The notes: generated by a model not told the origin, from the letters alone. A stretch of 64,000 bases of DNA from Hoylesella oralis ATCC 33269 (GCF_000185145.2 NZ_GL833119.1:1108668-1172667), one strand, 5' to 3'. Numbered from the stretch's first letter, positions 1 through 8,914 are shown. A program made the numbers and translations.

Positions 1-2
1 TA

Positions 3-665
3 GATGTGAAGAATGTAATGATAATGGGAGGCGGCTCGACGGCCGTTCGAGCCGTTGAAACCATGCCTGAATACATGCATGCAAAGATCATTGAGATCGA
101 CGAGAAGCGCTGTGAAGAGCTGAATGAACTACTGAGAACCGACAAAACATTGGTGATTAACGGCGACGGACGCGACACCTATCTGCTCAAGGAAGAGGGA
201 ATAAACAACACGCAGGCATTCGTTGCCCTTACCGGAAATGCCGAAACGAACATTCTTGCATGCCTCACAGCTAAGCGACTCGGTGTGAGAAAGACCGTTG
301 CTGTGGTAGAAAATTTGGATTATGTGAGCATGGCGGAGAGTTTGGATATAGGAACCATTATCAACAAGAAAGCCATTGCGGCCAGCCATATATACCAGAT
401 GATGCTCGATGCCAATGTGATGAACGTAAGATTTCTTATGACAGTGAACGCCGATGTGGCCGAGTTTGTGCCGCAAGAGGGGGCAAGAGTTACCAAAAAA
501 CCGGTGCGCGAACTGGGCTTGCCGCGCGGTATGACTATCGGAGGTATTGTGAGAAACGGCGAAGGAATGCTTGTCTCGGGTAACACTTTGATACAGGCAG
601 GCGACACGGTTGTGGTGTTCTGCTACGGTCTGAATATGAAGAATATCGAGAAGTTCTTCATTTAA
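3..665 (+). CDS. trkA: TrkA, C-terminal half (5' end outside the window)
   Basis: TrkA is the cytoplasmic NAD(H)-binding regulator of Trk potassium uptake and gates the TrkH channel. The visible 220 or so residues are one RCK module: a Rossmann start (VMIMGGGSTAVRAVE), an acidic residue at the end of the second strand (IIEIDEKR), then a C-terminal TrkA_C domain (roughly residues 135-219). Full TrkA proteins carry two such modules in about 450 residues, so this is the second one. The frame is open to the left edge, and the GTG at base 6 is probably internal rather than a start. trkH follows after 41 bp, which fits one operon. The assignment is firm; only the missing half is unknown. Confidence 0.93.
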   Translation, partial: DVKNVMIMGGGSTAVRAVETMPEYMHAKIIEIDEKRCEELNELLRTDKTLVINGDGRDTYLLKEEGINNTQAFVALTGNAETNILACLTAKRLGVRKTVAVVENLDYVSMAESLDIGTIINKKAIAASHIYQMMLDANVMNVRFLMTVNADVAEFVPQEGARVTKKPVRELGLPRGMTIGGIVRNGEGMLVSGNTLIQAGDTVVVFCYGLNMKNIEKFFI

Positions 666-706
666 GCATAACAAACAATGCCGTCTGGGGCGGCTTTTTA
701 GGAGGA

Positions 707-2164
707 ATGATTCATTTTAAAATCATATATAAGATATTAGGATCGTTGCTTTTCATCGAAGCATCGCTGATGATATGCTGCCTTGTTATGGCACTTTGTT
801 ACAATGAAGACGATCTCTTTGCTTTCATTGTATCGGTTATAACGACGTTATTTTGCGCTTTCGTGCTCCGACATGTGGGGCGTAATGCCGATAATTTCCT
901 ATCTTTACGCGATGCTTACCTCGTTGTAACGTTGGCATGGATGGTATTCAGCCTTTTCGGAACGTTGCCCTTCATCATCAGCGGCTACGTTCCGAGCTTC
1001 ACAGATGCCTATTTCGAAACCATGTCGGGGTTCACTACAACCGGCGCAACCGTAATAGATAACGTTGATATATTGCCGCATGGCTTGCTTTTCTGGCGTT
1101 CTTTAACGCAGTGGATAGGCGGTCTTGGCATCGTATTCTTCACGATTGCCCTCCTTCCCTCGATGGTCGGCGGCTCCGTTAAGGTGTTTTCGGCAGAAGC
1201 AACCGGCCCGATCAATTCCAAATTACACCCGAGATTGTCGATGAGTGCCAAATGGATATGGATGGTATATCTCGTTCTTACGGCAGCATGTTTCGGGTGT
1301 TATCTGCTTGGAGGTATGAACTGGTTCGACGGACTGAACTTTTCGATGTCGACAACAGCCACAGGCGGGTTCGCTACTCATAACGAGAGTATCAGCTATT
1401 TTCATTCCCCGACGCTGGAATATGTATGCACCGTGTTTACTTTTCTATCGGGAGTGAACTTCACTTTGCTATATTTTTCGGCAGCAAAGTTTAAGTTCAA
1501 GCAGCTTTTCAGCAATGCAGAGTTCCGTTTCTACTTGCTTCTGATCGTTTCGTTTTCACTGTTTATCATGCTTGAACTGATAATTCGTAACCATTACGAC
1601 ATAGAACATGCCTTCCGTTCGGGCATTTTCCAAGTGGTATCGTTTATCACTACCACCGGTCTCTTCAACGATGATGCGGGCAAGTGGCCGCATGTAACGT
1701 GGGTAATCCTTGCCATTTGCATGTTTTTCGGTGCCTGTTCGGGCAGTACAAGCGGCGGTATGAAGTGCATACGTGGCGTAATGTTGCTCAAAATCATTAA
1801 GAACGAATTCCGACAGATACTGCATCCCAATGCGGTGTTGCCTATGAAAATCGACGGTGTGAACGTACAGCAGCAGAAACGTGTTACGCTTTTGGCTTTC
1901 CTCACCGTGTACCTTATTCTTTGTCTTATTGTGTCTTTCACCATGATAGCAGTAGGAGTAGACAATACGAATGCCATAACCATCACCCTCAGCAGTATCG
2001 GAAATGTTGGCCCTACACTGGGTATAGAAATCGGACCTACCATGTCTTGGAGCATGTTACCGGCCCTTGTGAAGTGGATGTGCTCGCTGATGATGCTCAT
2101 AGGCCGTTTGGAAATCTTTACCGTTCTCGTCATCTTTACGCCGCAGTTCTGGAAAGAAAACTGA
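707..2164 (+). CDS. trkH: TrkH-family potassium uptake protein
   Basis: This is the potassium-translocating membrane subunit of the Trk system. Its 485 residues are very hydrophobic and show the repeated membrane-pore-membrane pattern of the family, with selectivity-filter-like segments such as SGFTTTGATV (near residue 107), TATGGFATH, FITTTGLFN and SSIGNVGPTLG. The length matches TrkH/KtrB proteins. The start is supported by a strong AGGAGG ribosome site just upstream, which is unusual in a genome where most genes lack one. It lies 41 bp after trkA, and the pair makes a complete uptake unit. Confidence 0.95.
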   Translation: MIHFKIIYKILGSLLFIEASLMICCLVMALCYNEDDLFAFIVSVITTLFCAFVLRHVGRNADNFLSLRDAYLVVTLAWMVFSLFGTLPFIISGYVPSFTDAYFETMSGFTTTGATVIDNVDILPHGLLFWRSLTQWIGGLGIVFFTIALLPSMVGGSVKVFSAEATGPINSKLHPRLSMSAKWIWMVYLVLTAACFGCYLLGGMNWFDGLNFSMSTTATGGFATHNESISYFHSPTLEYVCTVFTFLSGVNFTLLYFSAAKFKFKQLFSNAEFRFYLLLIVSFSLFIMLELIIRNHYDIEHAFRSGIFQVVSFITTTGLFNDDAGKWPHVTWVILAICMFFGACSGSTSGGMKCIRGVMLLKIIKNEFRQILHPNAVLPMKIDGVNVQQQKRVTLLAFLTVYLILCLIVSFTMIAVGVDNTNAITITLSSIGNVGPTLGIEIGPTMSWSMLPALVKWMCSLMMLIGRLEIFTVLVIFTPQFWKEN

Positions 2165-2216
2165 TTATATCGCCCGAAAAGCGATCCACATAACTACAAA
2201 CAAATAAAATAAACGC

Positions 2217-3179
2217 ATGAAACCATTAAAATTCAAAGCGCTGCTAAAGCAGACAATCTGGGGGGGAGACAAGATTATACCGTTCAAACATCTCAGCGAG
2301 AAGCTCGATAATGTGGGAGAAAGTTGGGAGATTTCCGGTGTTAAAGATAATGAAACGATGGTGAGCGAGGGCGATCTTGCAGGCCAATCGCTCAATGATA
2401 TCGTGCGCAGATATAAGGGCGAGCTCGTGGGAAAGGACAATTATGAACGCTTTGGCGATGAGTTTCCGTTGCTTATCAAGTTCATCGATGCCCGTCAGGA
2501 TTTGAGTATACAGGTGCATCCCACCGATGAGATTGCCCACAGGCAAGGCAAGCGTCGCGGAAAAACAGAGATGTGGTACATCATGAACTCCGATCCTGAT
2601 GCCAAACTTTATTGCGGATTGAAGGAACAGATTACGCCCGAACAGTATAAAGAGAAGGTGGAAGACGACACTATCACCGATGCCTTGGCGCAGTACAGCG
2701 TAAAAGAGGGCGACGTGTTTTTCCTTCCTGCCGGTCGTATCCACGCCATCGGTACCGGCTGTTTCTTGGCCGAAATACAACAAACCTCCGATGTTACCTA
2801 CCGTATCTACGACTTCAAGCGCAAAGATAAGGACGGTCATTACCGCCAATTGCATACGAAAGAGGCTGCCGAATGTATCAACTTCAAGGTCGAGAATAAC
2901 TATCGAACAGAGTATGTTCCGCAGAAAAACCAAGGTGTGAGCCTTGTGCAGTGCCCGTATTTCTGTACTGCGGTTTACGATCTCGACGAACCTATGACCA
3001 TCGATTACAGCGAACTCGACAGCTTTGTGATACTTATAGGCATGAAAGGCGAGGGAACTATCGTCGATAATGAGGGAAACGAGTGCGTTATCCGTGCAGG
3101 GGAGAGCATTCTGTTGCCGGCAACAACGCAGACGATCAAGGTGTCTGGAACCGTTAAATTCCTCGAAACCTACGTGTAG
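2217..3179 (+). CDS. manA: Class I mannose-6-phosphate isomerase
   Basis: The predicted enzyme interconverts mannose-6-phosphate and fructose-6-phosphate in the cytoplasm, linking mannose use and GDP-mannose synthesis to glycolysis. The 320 residues show the cupin fold with its zinc ligands: the QVHP motif (near residue 99), the glutamate in KTEMWY, and the histidine in GRIHAIG. The N-terminal KQTIWGG block is also typical. The length agrees with the short Bacteroidetes and Firmicutes form rather than the 390-residue enterobacterial one. It follows trkH by 52 bp on the same strand and may be co-transcribed, although no functional link is obvious. Confidence 0.92.
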   Translation: MKPLKFKALLKQTIWGGDKIIPFKHLSEKLDNVGESWEISGVKDNETMVSEGDLAGQSLNDIVRRYKGELVGKDNYERFGDEFPLLIKFIDARQDLSIQVHPTDEIAHRQGKRRGKTEMWYIMNSDPDAKLYCGLKEQITPEQYKEKVEDDTITDALAQYSVKEGDVFFLPAGRIHAIGTGCFLAEIQQTSDVTYRIYDFKRKDKDGHYRQLHTKEAAECINFKVENNYRTEYVPQKNQGVSLVQCPYFCTAVYDLDEPMTIDYSELDSFVILIGMKGEGTIVDNEGNECVIRAGESILLPATTQTIKVSGTVKFLETYV

Positions 3180-3303
3180 GCATGGAGAGAAAGGGTTTTA
3201 TCCTGCCTCTTCCGTAGGAGCGTAACCCTGTTATAATCGTATTTATCCCTTTGGAAAGGGGAGGTACGGAGGGAATCGGATTCTTTTACTTTCTACGTAC
3301 AAT

Positions 3304-3340
3304 CTCTTTCCACCCTCGTTTTTCCAAGGGAAAGAGCGTG
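3304..3340 (+). terminator. Possible terminator after manA
   Basis: An 8-bp inverted repeat (CTCTTTCC at 3304-3311, GGAAAGAG at 3329-3336) is followed by CGTGTTTT. It sits in the 440-bp gap between manA and the ABC genes. The rest of that gap (3180-3620) shows only C/T- and G/A-rich stretches and no convincing small gene. Confidence 0.4.
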
Positions 3341-3620
3341 TTTTCAGAACGGCGTTTGTCGTCTGTTTGCTGCAAATATATTATAAGTATCGTTTTTAAA
3401 CAGGCTATGTAAATGTTTTAGATGGGTAGTGTAAGATATTTAGACGGGGCATTTAATAAAAGTAGTTTGTATAGGTTTCTGTTTCGGGGGATAACCCCTC
3501 CCTTTTTGAATGAGACGGATGAGACGGCTATTTCTCCCGGATATATCCTCAAAAGCCTATATTAGAGTACTTAGGACAGCACTAAAAGCGCAATTATTTC
3601 AACTAAACAACAATGATAAT

Positions 3621-4349
3621 ATGAGTACATTGGAAGTGAAGAGGCTGACTTTCAGCTACAAAAAGACAAGGGGTGCCGTGTTTAGAGATTTCAATATGGA
3701 GTTGTCGCCCGGGCATATATACGGACTGCTCGGCGCCAACGGCACGGGCAAGTCTACGATGCTCTACCTTATGTCGGGCCTGCTGACGCCGCAAAGCGGG
3801 CTGGTTACCTACAACGGAACGGACGTTAGGAAGCGGTTGCCCGGCACGATGCGCGAGATATTCATCGTGCCCGACGAGTTTGAACTGCCGAACGTTACGC
3901 TTAAACACTACATAGAAACCAACCGTATGTTCTATCCGCGCTTCTCGGAAGAAGATATGAACACCTATTTAGATGTGTTTAATACGCATACAGATGCCAA
4001 ATTGAGCGAGTTGTCGCTCGGTCAACGCAAGAAAATCTTTATGAGTTTCGCTATGGCAACCCACACCCGTGTGCTCTTGATGGACGAACCGACCAACGGA
4101 CTCGATATACTTAGCAAGGAACAGTTCCGCACCTTCCTTACCAAGGGGCGCAATGAAGAGAGCATATTCGTGGTGGCTACGCATCAAGTTAAGGACATCG
4201 AGGCGGTGCTCGACCGTATTATAATGATCGATGGAACACGCATTATCGCCGAAACAGATGCCGATAGCATTCGCAAAGACGGCAAGATAGACCTCGAACA
4301 ATATTATAAAGATACTTTAAAGAGTAAGGAGAATAACCATGAGCAATAA
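3621..4349 (+). CDS. ABC transporter ATP-binding protein
   Basis: This is a 242-residue ABC ATPase predicted to power the membrane protein encoded next. Walker A is GANGTGKST (residues 38-46), the signature is LSLGQ (131-135), Walker B is VLLMDEP (151-157), and the switch histidine lies in VVATHQVKD. The frame stays open further upstream to 3510, but ATG 3621 was chosen because MSTLEVKRLTFSY is the usual beginning of the domain and the extra residues are not domain-like. The gene overlaps the permease start by 11 bp, so translation is probably coupled. The substrate cannot be read. GntR-type regulators often precede such exporters, but none is seen here. Confidence 0.9.
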   Translation: MSTLEVKRLTFSYKKTRGAVFRDFNMELSPGHIYGLLGANGTGKSTMLYLMSGLLTPQSGLVTYNGTDVRKRLPGTMREIFIVPDEFELPNVTLKHYIETNRMFYPRFSEEDMNTYLDVFNTHTDAKLSELSLGQRKKIFMSFAMATHTRVLLMDEPTNGLDILSKEQFRTFLTKGRNEESIFVVATHQVKDIEAVLDRIIMIDGTRIIAETDADSIRKDGKIDLEQYYKDTLKSKENNHEQ

Positions 4350-5139
4350 CGATTTCTTTGAATGGAGCCGCTTTGCAGGCTATTTTAAAAAGCTGTTTAT
4401 CGAACGTTGGCGCACCAACTTGATGCGCTCTGTGATCCTTTTTGCAGGCCTATTGGTGGCCATTATGTGGACTTCCATACAAACTTATTCTTTTTATAGT
4501 AATGAAGATATCGTAAAATACAACTTAGAAATTCCCGATACAGATCCCCAACGATCGGTAGAGGAGGTTATTTTTAAAGTGGCGATCGTTATACTTGGCT
4601 GCTTTGTAGCATCGAGGTTTCTGCACGACAGCAGGCGTAAAAGCGAACGGATAGGGGTGCTTACCACACCCATTTCCATGTTCGAAAGCTGGTTGGCGCG
4701 GTGGGTGATGCAGGTACCCATGTTCCTTGTCGTGTTTTTCGCGTGCTTCTATGCCGCCGACCTTATCCGTGTAGCGATGTTTGCTCCTATCTACAGCAAG
4801 CTCCCGATAACGCTATTCAGCCTTTGCGGGAAATATGAAACTGCGACGGATATAATAGATTTCTTTATATTTTATGGGGGATGCGTCTCTTTCTACTTGC
4901 TTGGAGGAGTGTTCTTTCCGCGACGTGCCGTGCTTGCATCGTCGGTTGTTCTGTTCTTTCTAATATGGTATTATGCCTTTGTCTTTATGTCTTTCTCCGG
5001 TATCTTTACTGGCTTCTTTAATGAGGAGTTTGCTGTTCGCAACACGTTGATCCGTGTTTTCTTTGTTGTGCTTATCCTTTTCAGCTGGTGGTTGTCGTAC
5101 CGACGGCTCAAAGAACTTGAAATTATCGACCGTTTATAA
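4339..5139 (+). CDS. ABC transporter membrane subunit (putative permease)
   Basis: This 266-residue protein has about six hydrophobic segments (near residues 27-45, 76-93, 118-140, 170-190, 198-222 and 238-256). A characteristic stretch between segments 2 and 3 reads SMFESWLARWVMQVP. A GGAG ribosome site precedes ATG 4339. Its position between the ATPase and the GIN-like gene, with short spacing, makes it the likely partner of the ATPase. A homologous protein without an adjacent ATPase is encoded at 43598-44332; the two share the FESWLARW-like patch and a YLLGGVFF/YFLGATYF segment. The transported substrate is unknown. Confidence 0.78.
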   Translation: MSNNDFFEWSRFAGYFKKLFIERWRTNLMRSVILFAGLLVAIMWTSIQTYSFYSNEDIVKYNLEIPDTDPQRSVEEVIFKVAIVILGCFVASRFLHDSRRKSERIGVLTTPISMFESWLARWVMQVPMFLVVFFACFYAADLIRVAMFAPIYSKLPITLFSLCGKYETATDIIDFFIFYGGCVSFYLLGGVFFPRRAVLASSVVLFFLIWYYAFVFMSFSGIFTGFFNEEFAVRNTLIRVFFVVLILFSWWLSYRRLKELEIIDRL

Positions 5140-5154
5140 TAGGAGGAACAGAAG

Positions 5155-5976
5155 ATGAAGAATACTACATACATCACATTGGGTACGCTTATCCTTATAC
5201 CTTTTATATTTATCTTGCTCTTTTTGGTGCCTGAAAAGGAGCTGTCTGATGTGTTTAACCTAACGAAAATGGCCGACCGTAAGCTCAAGATGGTACATAA
5301 TGTCGTGTTCGACGGTAGGATCGATCTGCTCGACAGTGCGAATGTGCAGCTGCAGTTAGTCATTGTACCCGACACAACCGGCAATGGCTGCAGCGTTAAT
5401 TATCCTTCGGAAGTATTAAAGGTGGTGCAGATAGGCAACACGTTGCGTATCCGCGTGTCCGATGAAGGCAAGAGTTTGCTGCGAAAAAACTTGCGACTGT
5501 TGCAGAATGCCGATATGAACAAGATCGATCCGGATACTATCTATAGTAGCGACACGTTGAAGATAAAACTTTTGGCAGACCGAAGTCTTGAGAATATCGA
5601 TTTGAAATATGAGCACGAAATTGTGCTCGAAGGTGCGAAACTTCCCAAACTTACGGTACGTACACCGGGCGTTATCACGCTTAGTAAGGGCACGGAAATC
5701 GGCCGACTCCGTATCGTTGGGCATCCTACGCTGCATCTCTACAATTCTAAAGCGGGCAATATCTTCTATCGACTTATATCCGGTGAAGAAAACGAAAGTG
5801 GCGCCTTGTACGGCGAAAATTACCATATAGGCACGCTGACCATTGCCGGAAACGGGTACATGACTGGGATAGATGCCGCGAAGTGCGACCATCTGATTAT
5901 CGATCCCGATAGGGGTGAGGATGGCGGACTTAATGTGTCGTTCGATGAAGTGAAGGCTCTGTGGAAGGTAAAATAG
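5155..5976 (+). CDS. Membrane-anchored GIN-like (DUF2807-like) protein
   Basis: The 273-residue protein has one N-terminal membrane segment (residues 8-26), followed by a soluble part rich in short beta strands that should lie outside the inner membrane. The regular strand pattern with asparagine and glycine turns (for example TLTIAGNGYMTG) recalls the head-GIN beta-helix fold of Bacteroidetes; this is fold-level similarity, not an exact match. A clear paralog is encoded at 42711-43592, and both share a block with a cysteine, then YP(S/K), then LKV and LR. An AGGAGG site precedes ATG 5155. Its 3' end overlaps the convergent DUF4435 gene by 47 bp. Function unknown; its position suggests an accessory role for the ABC exporter. 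Confidence 0.7.
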   Translation: MKNTTYITLGTLILIPFIFILLFLVPEKELSDVFNLTKMADRKLKMVHNVVFDGRIDLLDSANVQLQLVIVPDTTGNGCSVNYPSEVLKVVQIGNTLRIRVSDEGKSLLRKNLRLLQNADMNKIDPDTIYSSDTLKIKLLADRSLENIDLKYEHEIVLEGAKLPKLTVRTPGVITLSKGTEIGRLRIVGHPTLHLYNSKAGNIFYRLISGEENESGALYGENYHIGTLTIAGNGYMTGIDAAKCDHLIIDPDRGEDGGLNVSFDEVKALWKVK

Positions 5977-6967
5977 CGTTTACGAAGCGTTCCACATCGG
6001 CTTGAATGCGCGCGAAAGGTTCGGATGACAGGTATCCGGTGTTCTTCTTGAGCATCGAGGCAATATCTCCGACGCTGTTACTGTAACAAGACAGTTCGTT
6101 TCTCCGTTGGGTATAATGCAGACTTTGGTACGATATTTCGTTCTCACGTTCCCTTATAAGACGGTTACATACTTTGTTCAGCATCGGTAGCACCACCTTG
6201 TTGAAGAGGTGGTGCCCCTGTATATATAAATAGGTGGTATCGGGTGTTACGCCAAGACGCCGCAAATCGTCCTTTAATTTTAGGTAACTGTCCTTAGCGT
6301 TCGGGTGGTTTCTCTTCAGTTGTCCTACTTTCTTTTCCACTTTCCTGCGTACGTTTTGCAGAATATCCTCGGCATGTTGAACGCTGAAATTGCCCGTTTC
6401 TATTACACGGAGAAAGTCTGTAATGGTGAATTCCCCATAGTTTGGCGTGCGATAAAACCATATATTCCACACGAAGAGGGGATAGATAGCCTCGGAAAAC
6501 AGCCGTATATACTCGGTAAATGGAAAAATAGCGTGATCGTTCAGTGTAACCATCACGCATACATCGTGCAACGAAGGCGCATAACACTGCAGGTTTTCGA
6601 TGGCGTATGCGTAAGTATGGAACACATACGGATTGTCTACGACCGTTCGAGAGGTCGATGTGGCGCCTTGGATAAGGTAATCGTAATCGGCATCTACACA
6701 GGCTATCATGTCTGTACCGACTTTTTCCGAAAGTAGGTTCATGAGTACGGCCTTCTTTCCGCGCTCTAAATGCCTGACGCGCGATGGGAGCATCACCTGA
6801 AAATACAGCCTTTCGTTCTCGTATTTGCCCAAGACAGACCGCCAAAAGAATACATCATCGTAGCTTTCGACGTATGCCACGATGCGACGCCTCGCCCGTT
6901 TAGAGTTCAAACGGTTGGCGGCTTCCAAGTATCCCGACGATAAATGTTCTTGCAATCTGTGCCCCAT
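5930..6967 (-). CDS. DUF4435/TOPRIM protein, AriB-like (PARIS effector candidate)
   Basis: The 345-residue protein matches the DUF4435 pattern. An early acidic motif in AYVESYDDVFFW (E34, D37, D38), a DxDxD motif in ACVDADYDYL (D92, D94, D96) and a later AIENLQCY block together make a TOPRIM-type metal site, as in OLD nucleases and AriB. In PARIS, AriB is released from the ATPase AriA when a phage inhibitor is sensed and then acts as a toxic nuclease (established for the E. coli system). Here the gene starts 28 bp after an ABC-type ATPase gene, in the same order. All the acidic residues are intact. The pair may be a chromosomal relative rather than a true PARIS; related pairs may be common in Bacteroidales cores. 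Confidence 0.72.
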   Translation of the reverse strand: MGHRLQEHLSSGYLEAANRLNSKRARRRIVAYVESYDDVFFWRSVLGKYENERLYFQVMLPSRVRHLERGKKAVLMNLLSEKVGTDMIACVDADYDYLIQGATSTSRTVVDNPYVFHTYAYAIENLQCYAPSLHDVCVMVTLNDHAIFPFTEYIRLFSEAIYPLFVWNIWFYRTPNYGEFTITDFLRVIETGNFSVQHAEDILQNVRRKVEKKVGQLKRNHPNAKDSYLKLKDDLRRLGVTPDTTYLYIQGHHLFNKVVLPMLNKVCNRLIRERENEISYQSLHYTQRRNELSCYSNSVGDIASMLKKNTGYLSSEPFARIQADVERFVNAILPSTEPSLHRTTH

Positions 6968-6995
6968 GTTGCAGCCTTTCGTTGGTGTTACGGGT

Positions 6996-7817
6996 TCAAT
7001 TTTCTCGGTCTGTAATGTCTGAAACCTCGGTTACCTTGTCTATCCAGCCATTCATAATAACGGCAGGCGAATGGGTTGTAAGTATTATCTGCACGTTGGG
7101 ATTGAGCTGCAGTATCAGGTCGATGAGCTGTTGTTGCCAGTCTACGTGCAGACTAACCTCGGGTTCGTCCATGAAGAGCACATAAGGTTTGTTGTCTTCC
7201 ACAAGAACTGTGAGCAGTATAGCGAGCATCTGTTTCTCTCCGCTCGACAGTTGATAAGGGAAAAGTGTCTCTCCTATCTGTGTAAAACGTATCTCATTCT
7301 CGTTACGGATAATCTTTTTACCGGTCTCGGCAAACAGTTTATCGATCGTATCTTGGAATATTTTCTTCGGTTCCGATATGCGCTGAGCCTCCAAGGCGGC
7401 ATCTGCAGCGCCGCTTTGCAGTATATGTATGATGCGATTACCGACATTTACTTGATAATCGAGATACTTCCGTTGCAGCTGAAACAACTGCCAATCGAGC
7501 TCGGTTGCCAGACTTGCGTCCATTTTAGTTAGTGTGTCGGCGTTGATAAGAGGCCGGTCGAACGAGCGAATAATATCGTATCGTATCCATTTAGCGTCTT
7601 CCGGGCTCACTTTCAGATGCACTCCTTTGAGCATATGGCTTGGAAATTCGCCTCCTGCAGCCAATCCCTTTACCACTTTGTTCAATATTGTACTCTTGCC
7701 AACCCCATTGACTCCGCTCAATATGTTTACCTGCCGATCGAGGTTCCACACCACATGTCTCTGCCCGCTCCATAGAGATTCTATCTCTATCTGTACTATA
7801 TAATCCGCATACTTCAT
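6996..7817 (-). CDS. ABC-type AAA ATPase, AriA-like (PARIS sensor candidate)
   Basis: This is a 273-residue single-domain ATPase of the AAA_15/AAA_21 kind found in OLD, RecF-like and AriA proteins. Walker A is GVNGVGKST (residues 35-43), the signature is LSSGEKQ (190-196), Walker B is VLFMDEP (213-219), and the H-loop is TTHSP (H249). No membrane segment or coiled-coil arm of SMC length is seen, so it is neither a transporter nor a full SMC protein. ATG 7817 was chosen over an upstream start at 7919 because MKYADYIVQIEIESLW begins the fold and the extra 34 residues look untranslated. It is shorter than AriA as I recall it, which is a reason for caution. It precedes the DUF4435 gene. Confidence 0.75.
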   Translation of the reverse strand: MKYADYIVQIEIESLWSGQRHVVWNLDRQVNILSGVNGVGKSTILNKVVKGLAAGGEFPSHMLKGVHLKVSPEDAKWIRYDIIRSFDRPLINADTLTKMDASLATELDWQLFQLQRKYLDYQVNVGNRIIHILQSGAADAALEAQRISEPKKIFQDTIDKLFAETGKKIIRNENEIRFTQIGETLFPYQLSSGEKQMLAILLTVLVEDNKPYVLFMDEPEVSLHVDWQQQLIDLILQLNPNVQIILTTHSPAVIMNGWIDKVTEVSDITDREN

Positions 7818-7883
7818 AGCTTTATCGGTGTTACATTTATTGTCTGTTGCAGACAGATGTGCCGTCTGTCTTGCCCGACATGG

Positions 7884-7891
7884 CAAATATA
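7884..7891 (-). promoter_or_regulatory. -7 element upstream of the AriA-like gene
   Basis: Read on the minus strand this is TATATTTG, matching the Bacteroidetes -7 consensus TAnnTTTG. It lies 66 bp upstream of ATG 7817, which supports that start over the upstream one at 7919. No good -33 TTTG is seen at the usual distance. Confidence 0.45.
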
Positions 7892-7936
7892 GCAATTTAT
7901 TACCAATTACGAATGGCAAAACAAGAATTAAATAAC

Positions 7937-7944
7937 TACCTTTG
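7937..7944 (+). promoter_or_regulatory. -7 element for the EamA transporter gene
   Basis: TACCTTTG matches TAnnTTTG and lies 22 bp before ATG 7967. The -33 element is not recognisable. Together with the minus-strand element at 7884 it makes this a divergent promoter region. Confidence 0.5.
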
Positions 7945-7966
7945 TGCTTGATTTAACGAATAACAG

Positions 7967-8914
7967 ATGGAAAAGATAAACAGGCAACCTCTTATTGCTC
8001 ATTTAAGTATGTTTATGGCATGTGCCTTTTGGGGACTGATGTCGCCCGTGGGAAAAGATGCCATGACGCACGGTATAGATAGCTTCTGCATGGTTTCTTT
8101 CCGCGTTCTTGGCGGCGCAGTTCTATTCTGGATTACCTCTATATTTGCTCCCAAAGAGCGTGTTCCCTTAAAAGATGTGCTGCTGTTTGCCGGTGCTGCC
8201 GTGTTCGGACTGGTGTGCAACCAGTGCTGTTTCACCATCGGACTGGGCATAACATCGCCTATCAATGCCAGTATCATGACCACCTCGATGCCGATCTTTG
8301 CCATGATACTCTCGTTTGCCATTCTGCATGAACCGCTTACAGGCAAGAAAGTGTTGGGCGTACTTACAGGTTGTTGCGGCGCATTGATACTGATTATGAC
8401 GAGTATGGGGGCAGTAAATGCCAAGGTGGGCAGTATATCGGGCGACGTACTTTGCCTTGCCGCGCAGTTTTCGTTTGCGCTCTATCTGTCGTTGTTCAAC
8501 AAACTGATCAGGAAATATAGCGTTTTTACGGTCAACAAATGGATGTTTACATGGGCTGTGGTGTTCGTTTTGCCCTTTACCAACGGCCATATACGAGCCA
8601 TAGAGTGGAGGAGCATCGCCGATACCACGCTTTGGGAGGCTGGCTATGTGGTCTTCTTCGGCACTTATGTGAGCTATCTGCTTACGATGGTAGGGCAGAA
8701 GATGCTCCGTCCTACGGTGGTAAGCATCTACAATTACGTACAACCGTTGGTGTCGGTAGTGGTAAGCGTGCTTACCGGCATAGGTGTTTTCAAGTGGAGT
8801 CAGGGCCTTGCAACGATCTTGGTCTTTACGGGTGTGTGGATGGTAACCAAGTCCAAATCGCGACGGGATATGGAAAAAGCTGCCGTGTCTGCAGCGAACA
8901 GAACGGATAAATAG
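7967..8914 (+). CDS. EamA/DMT-family transporter
   Basis: This is a 315-residue inner-membrane protein with ten predicted membrane segments arranged as two EamA repeats (about residues 12-142 and 157-300). The start of the first repeat (MFMACAFWGLMSPVGKDAM) is a typical EamA opening, and the second repeat carries the YNYVQPLVSVVVSVLTG block common to the family. Such proteins export or import metabolites such as amino acids or nucleosides; the substrate cannot be inferred here. It is transcribed alone, divergently from the AriA-like gene. Confidence 0.88.
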   Translation: MEKINRQPLIAHLSMFMACAFWGLMSPVGKDAMTHGIDSFCMVSFRVLGGAVLFWITSIFAPKERVPLKDVLLFAGAAVFGLVCNQCCFTIGLGITSPINASIMTTSMPIFAMILSFAILHEPLTGKKVLGVLTGCCGALILIMTSMGAVNAKVGSISGDVLCLAAQFSFALYLSLFNKLIRKYSVFTVNKWMFTWAVVFVLPFTNGHIRAIEWRSIADTTLWEAGYVVFFGTYVSYLLTMVGQKMLRPTVVSIYNYVQPLVSVVVSVLTGIGVFKWSQGLATILVFTGVWMVTKSKSRRDMEKAAVSAANRTDK

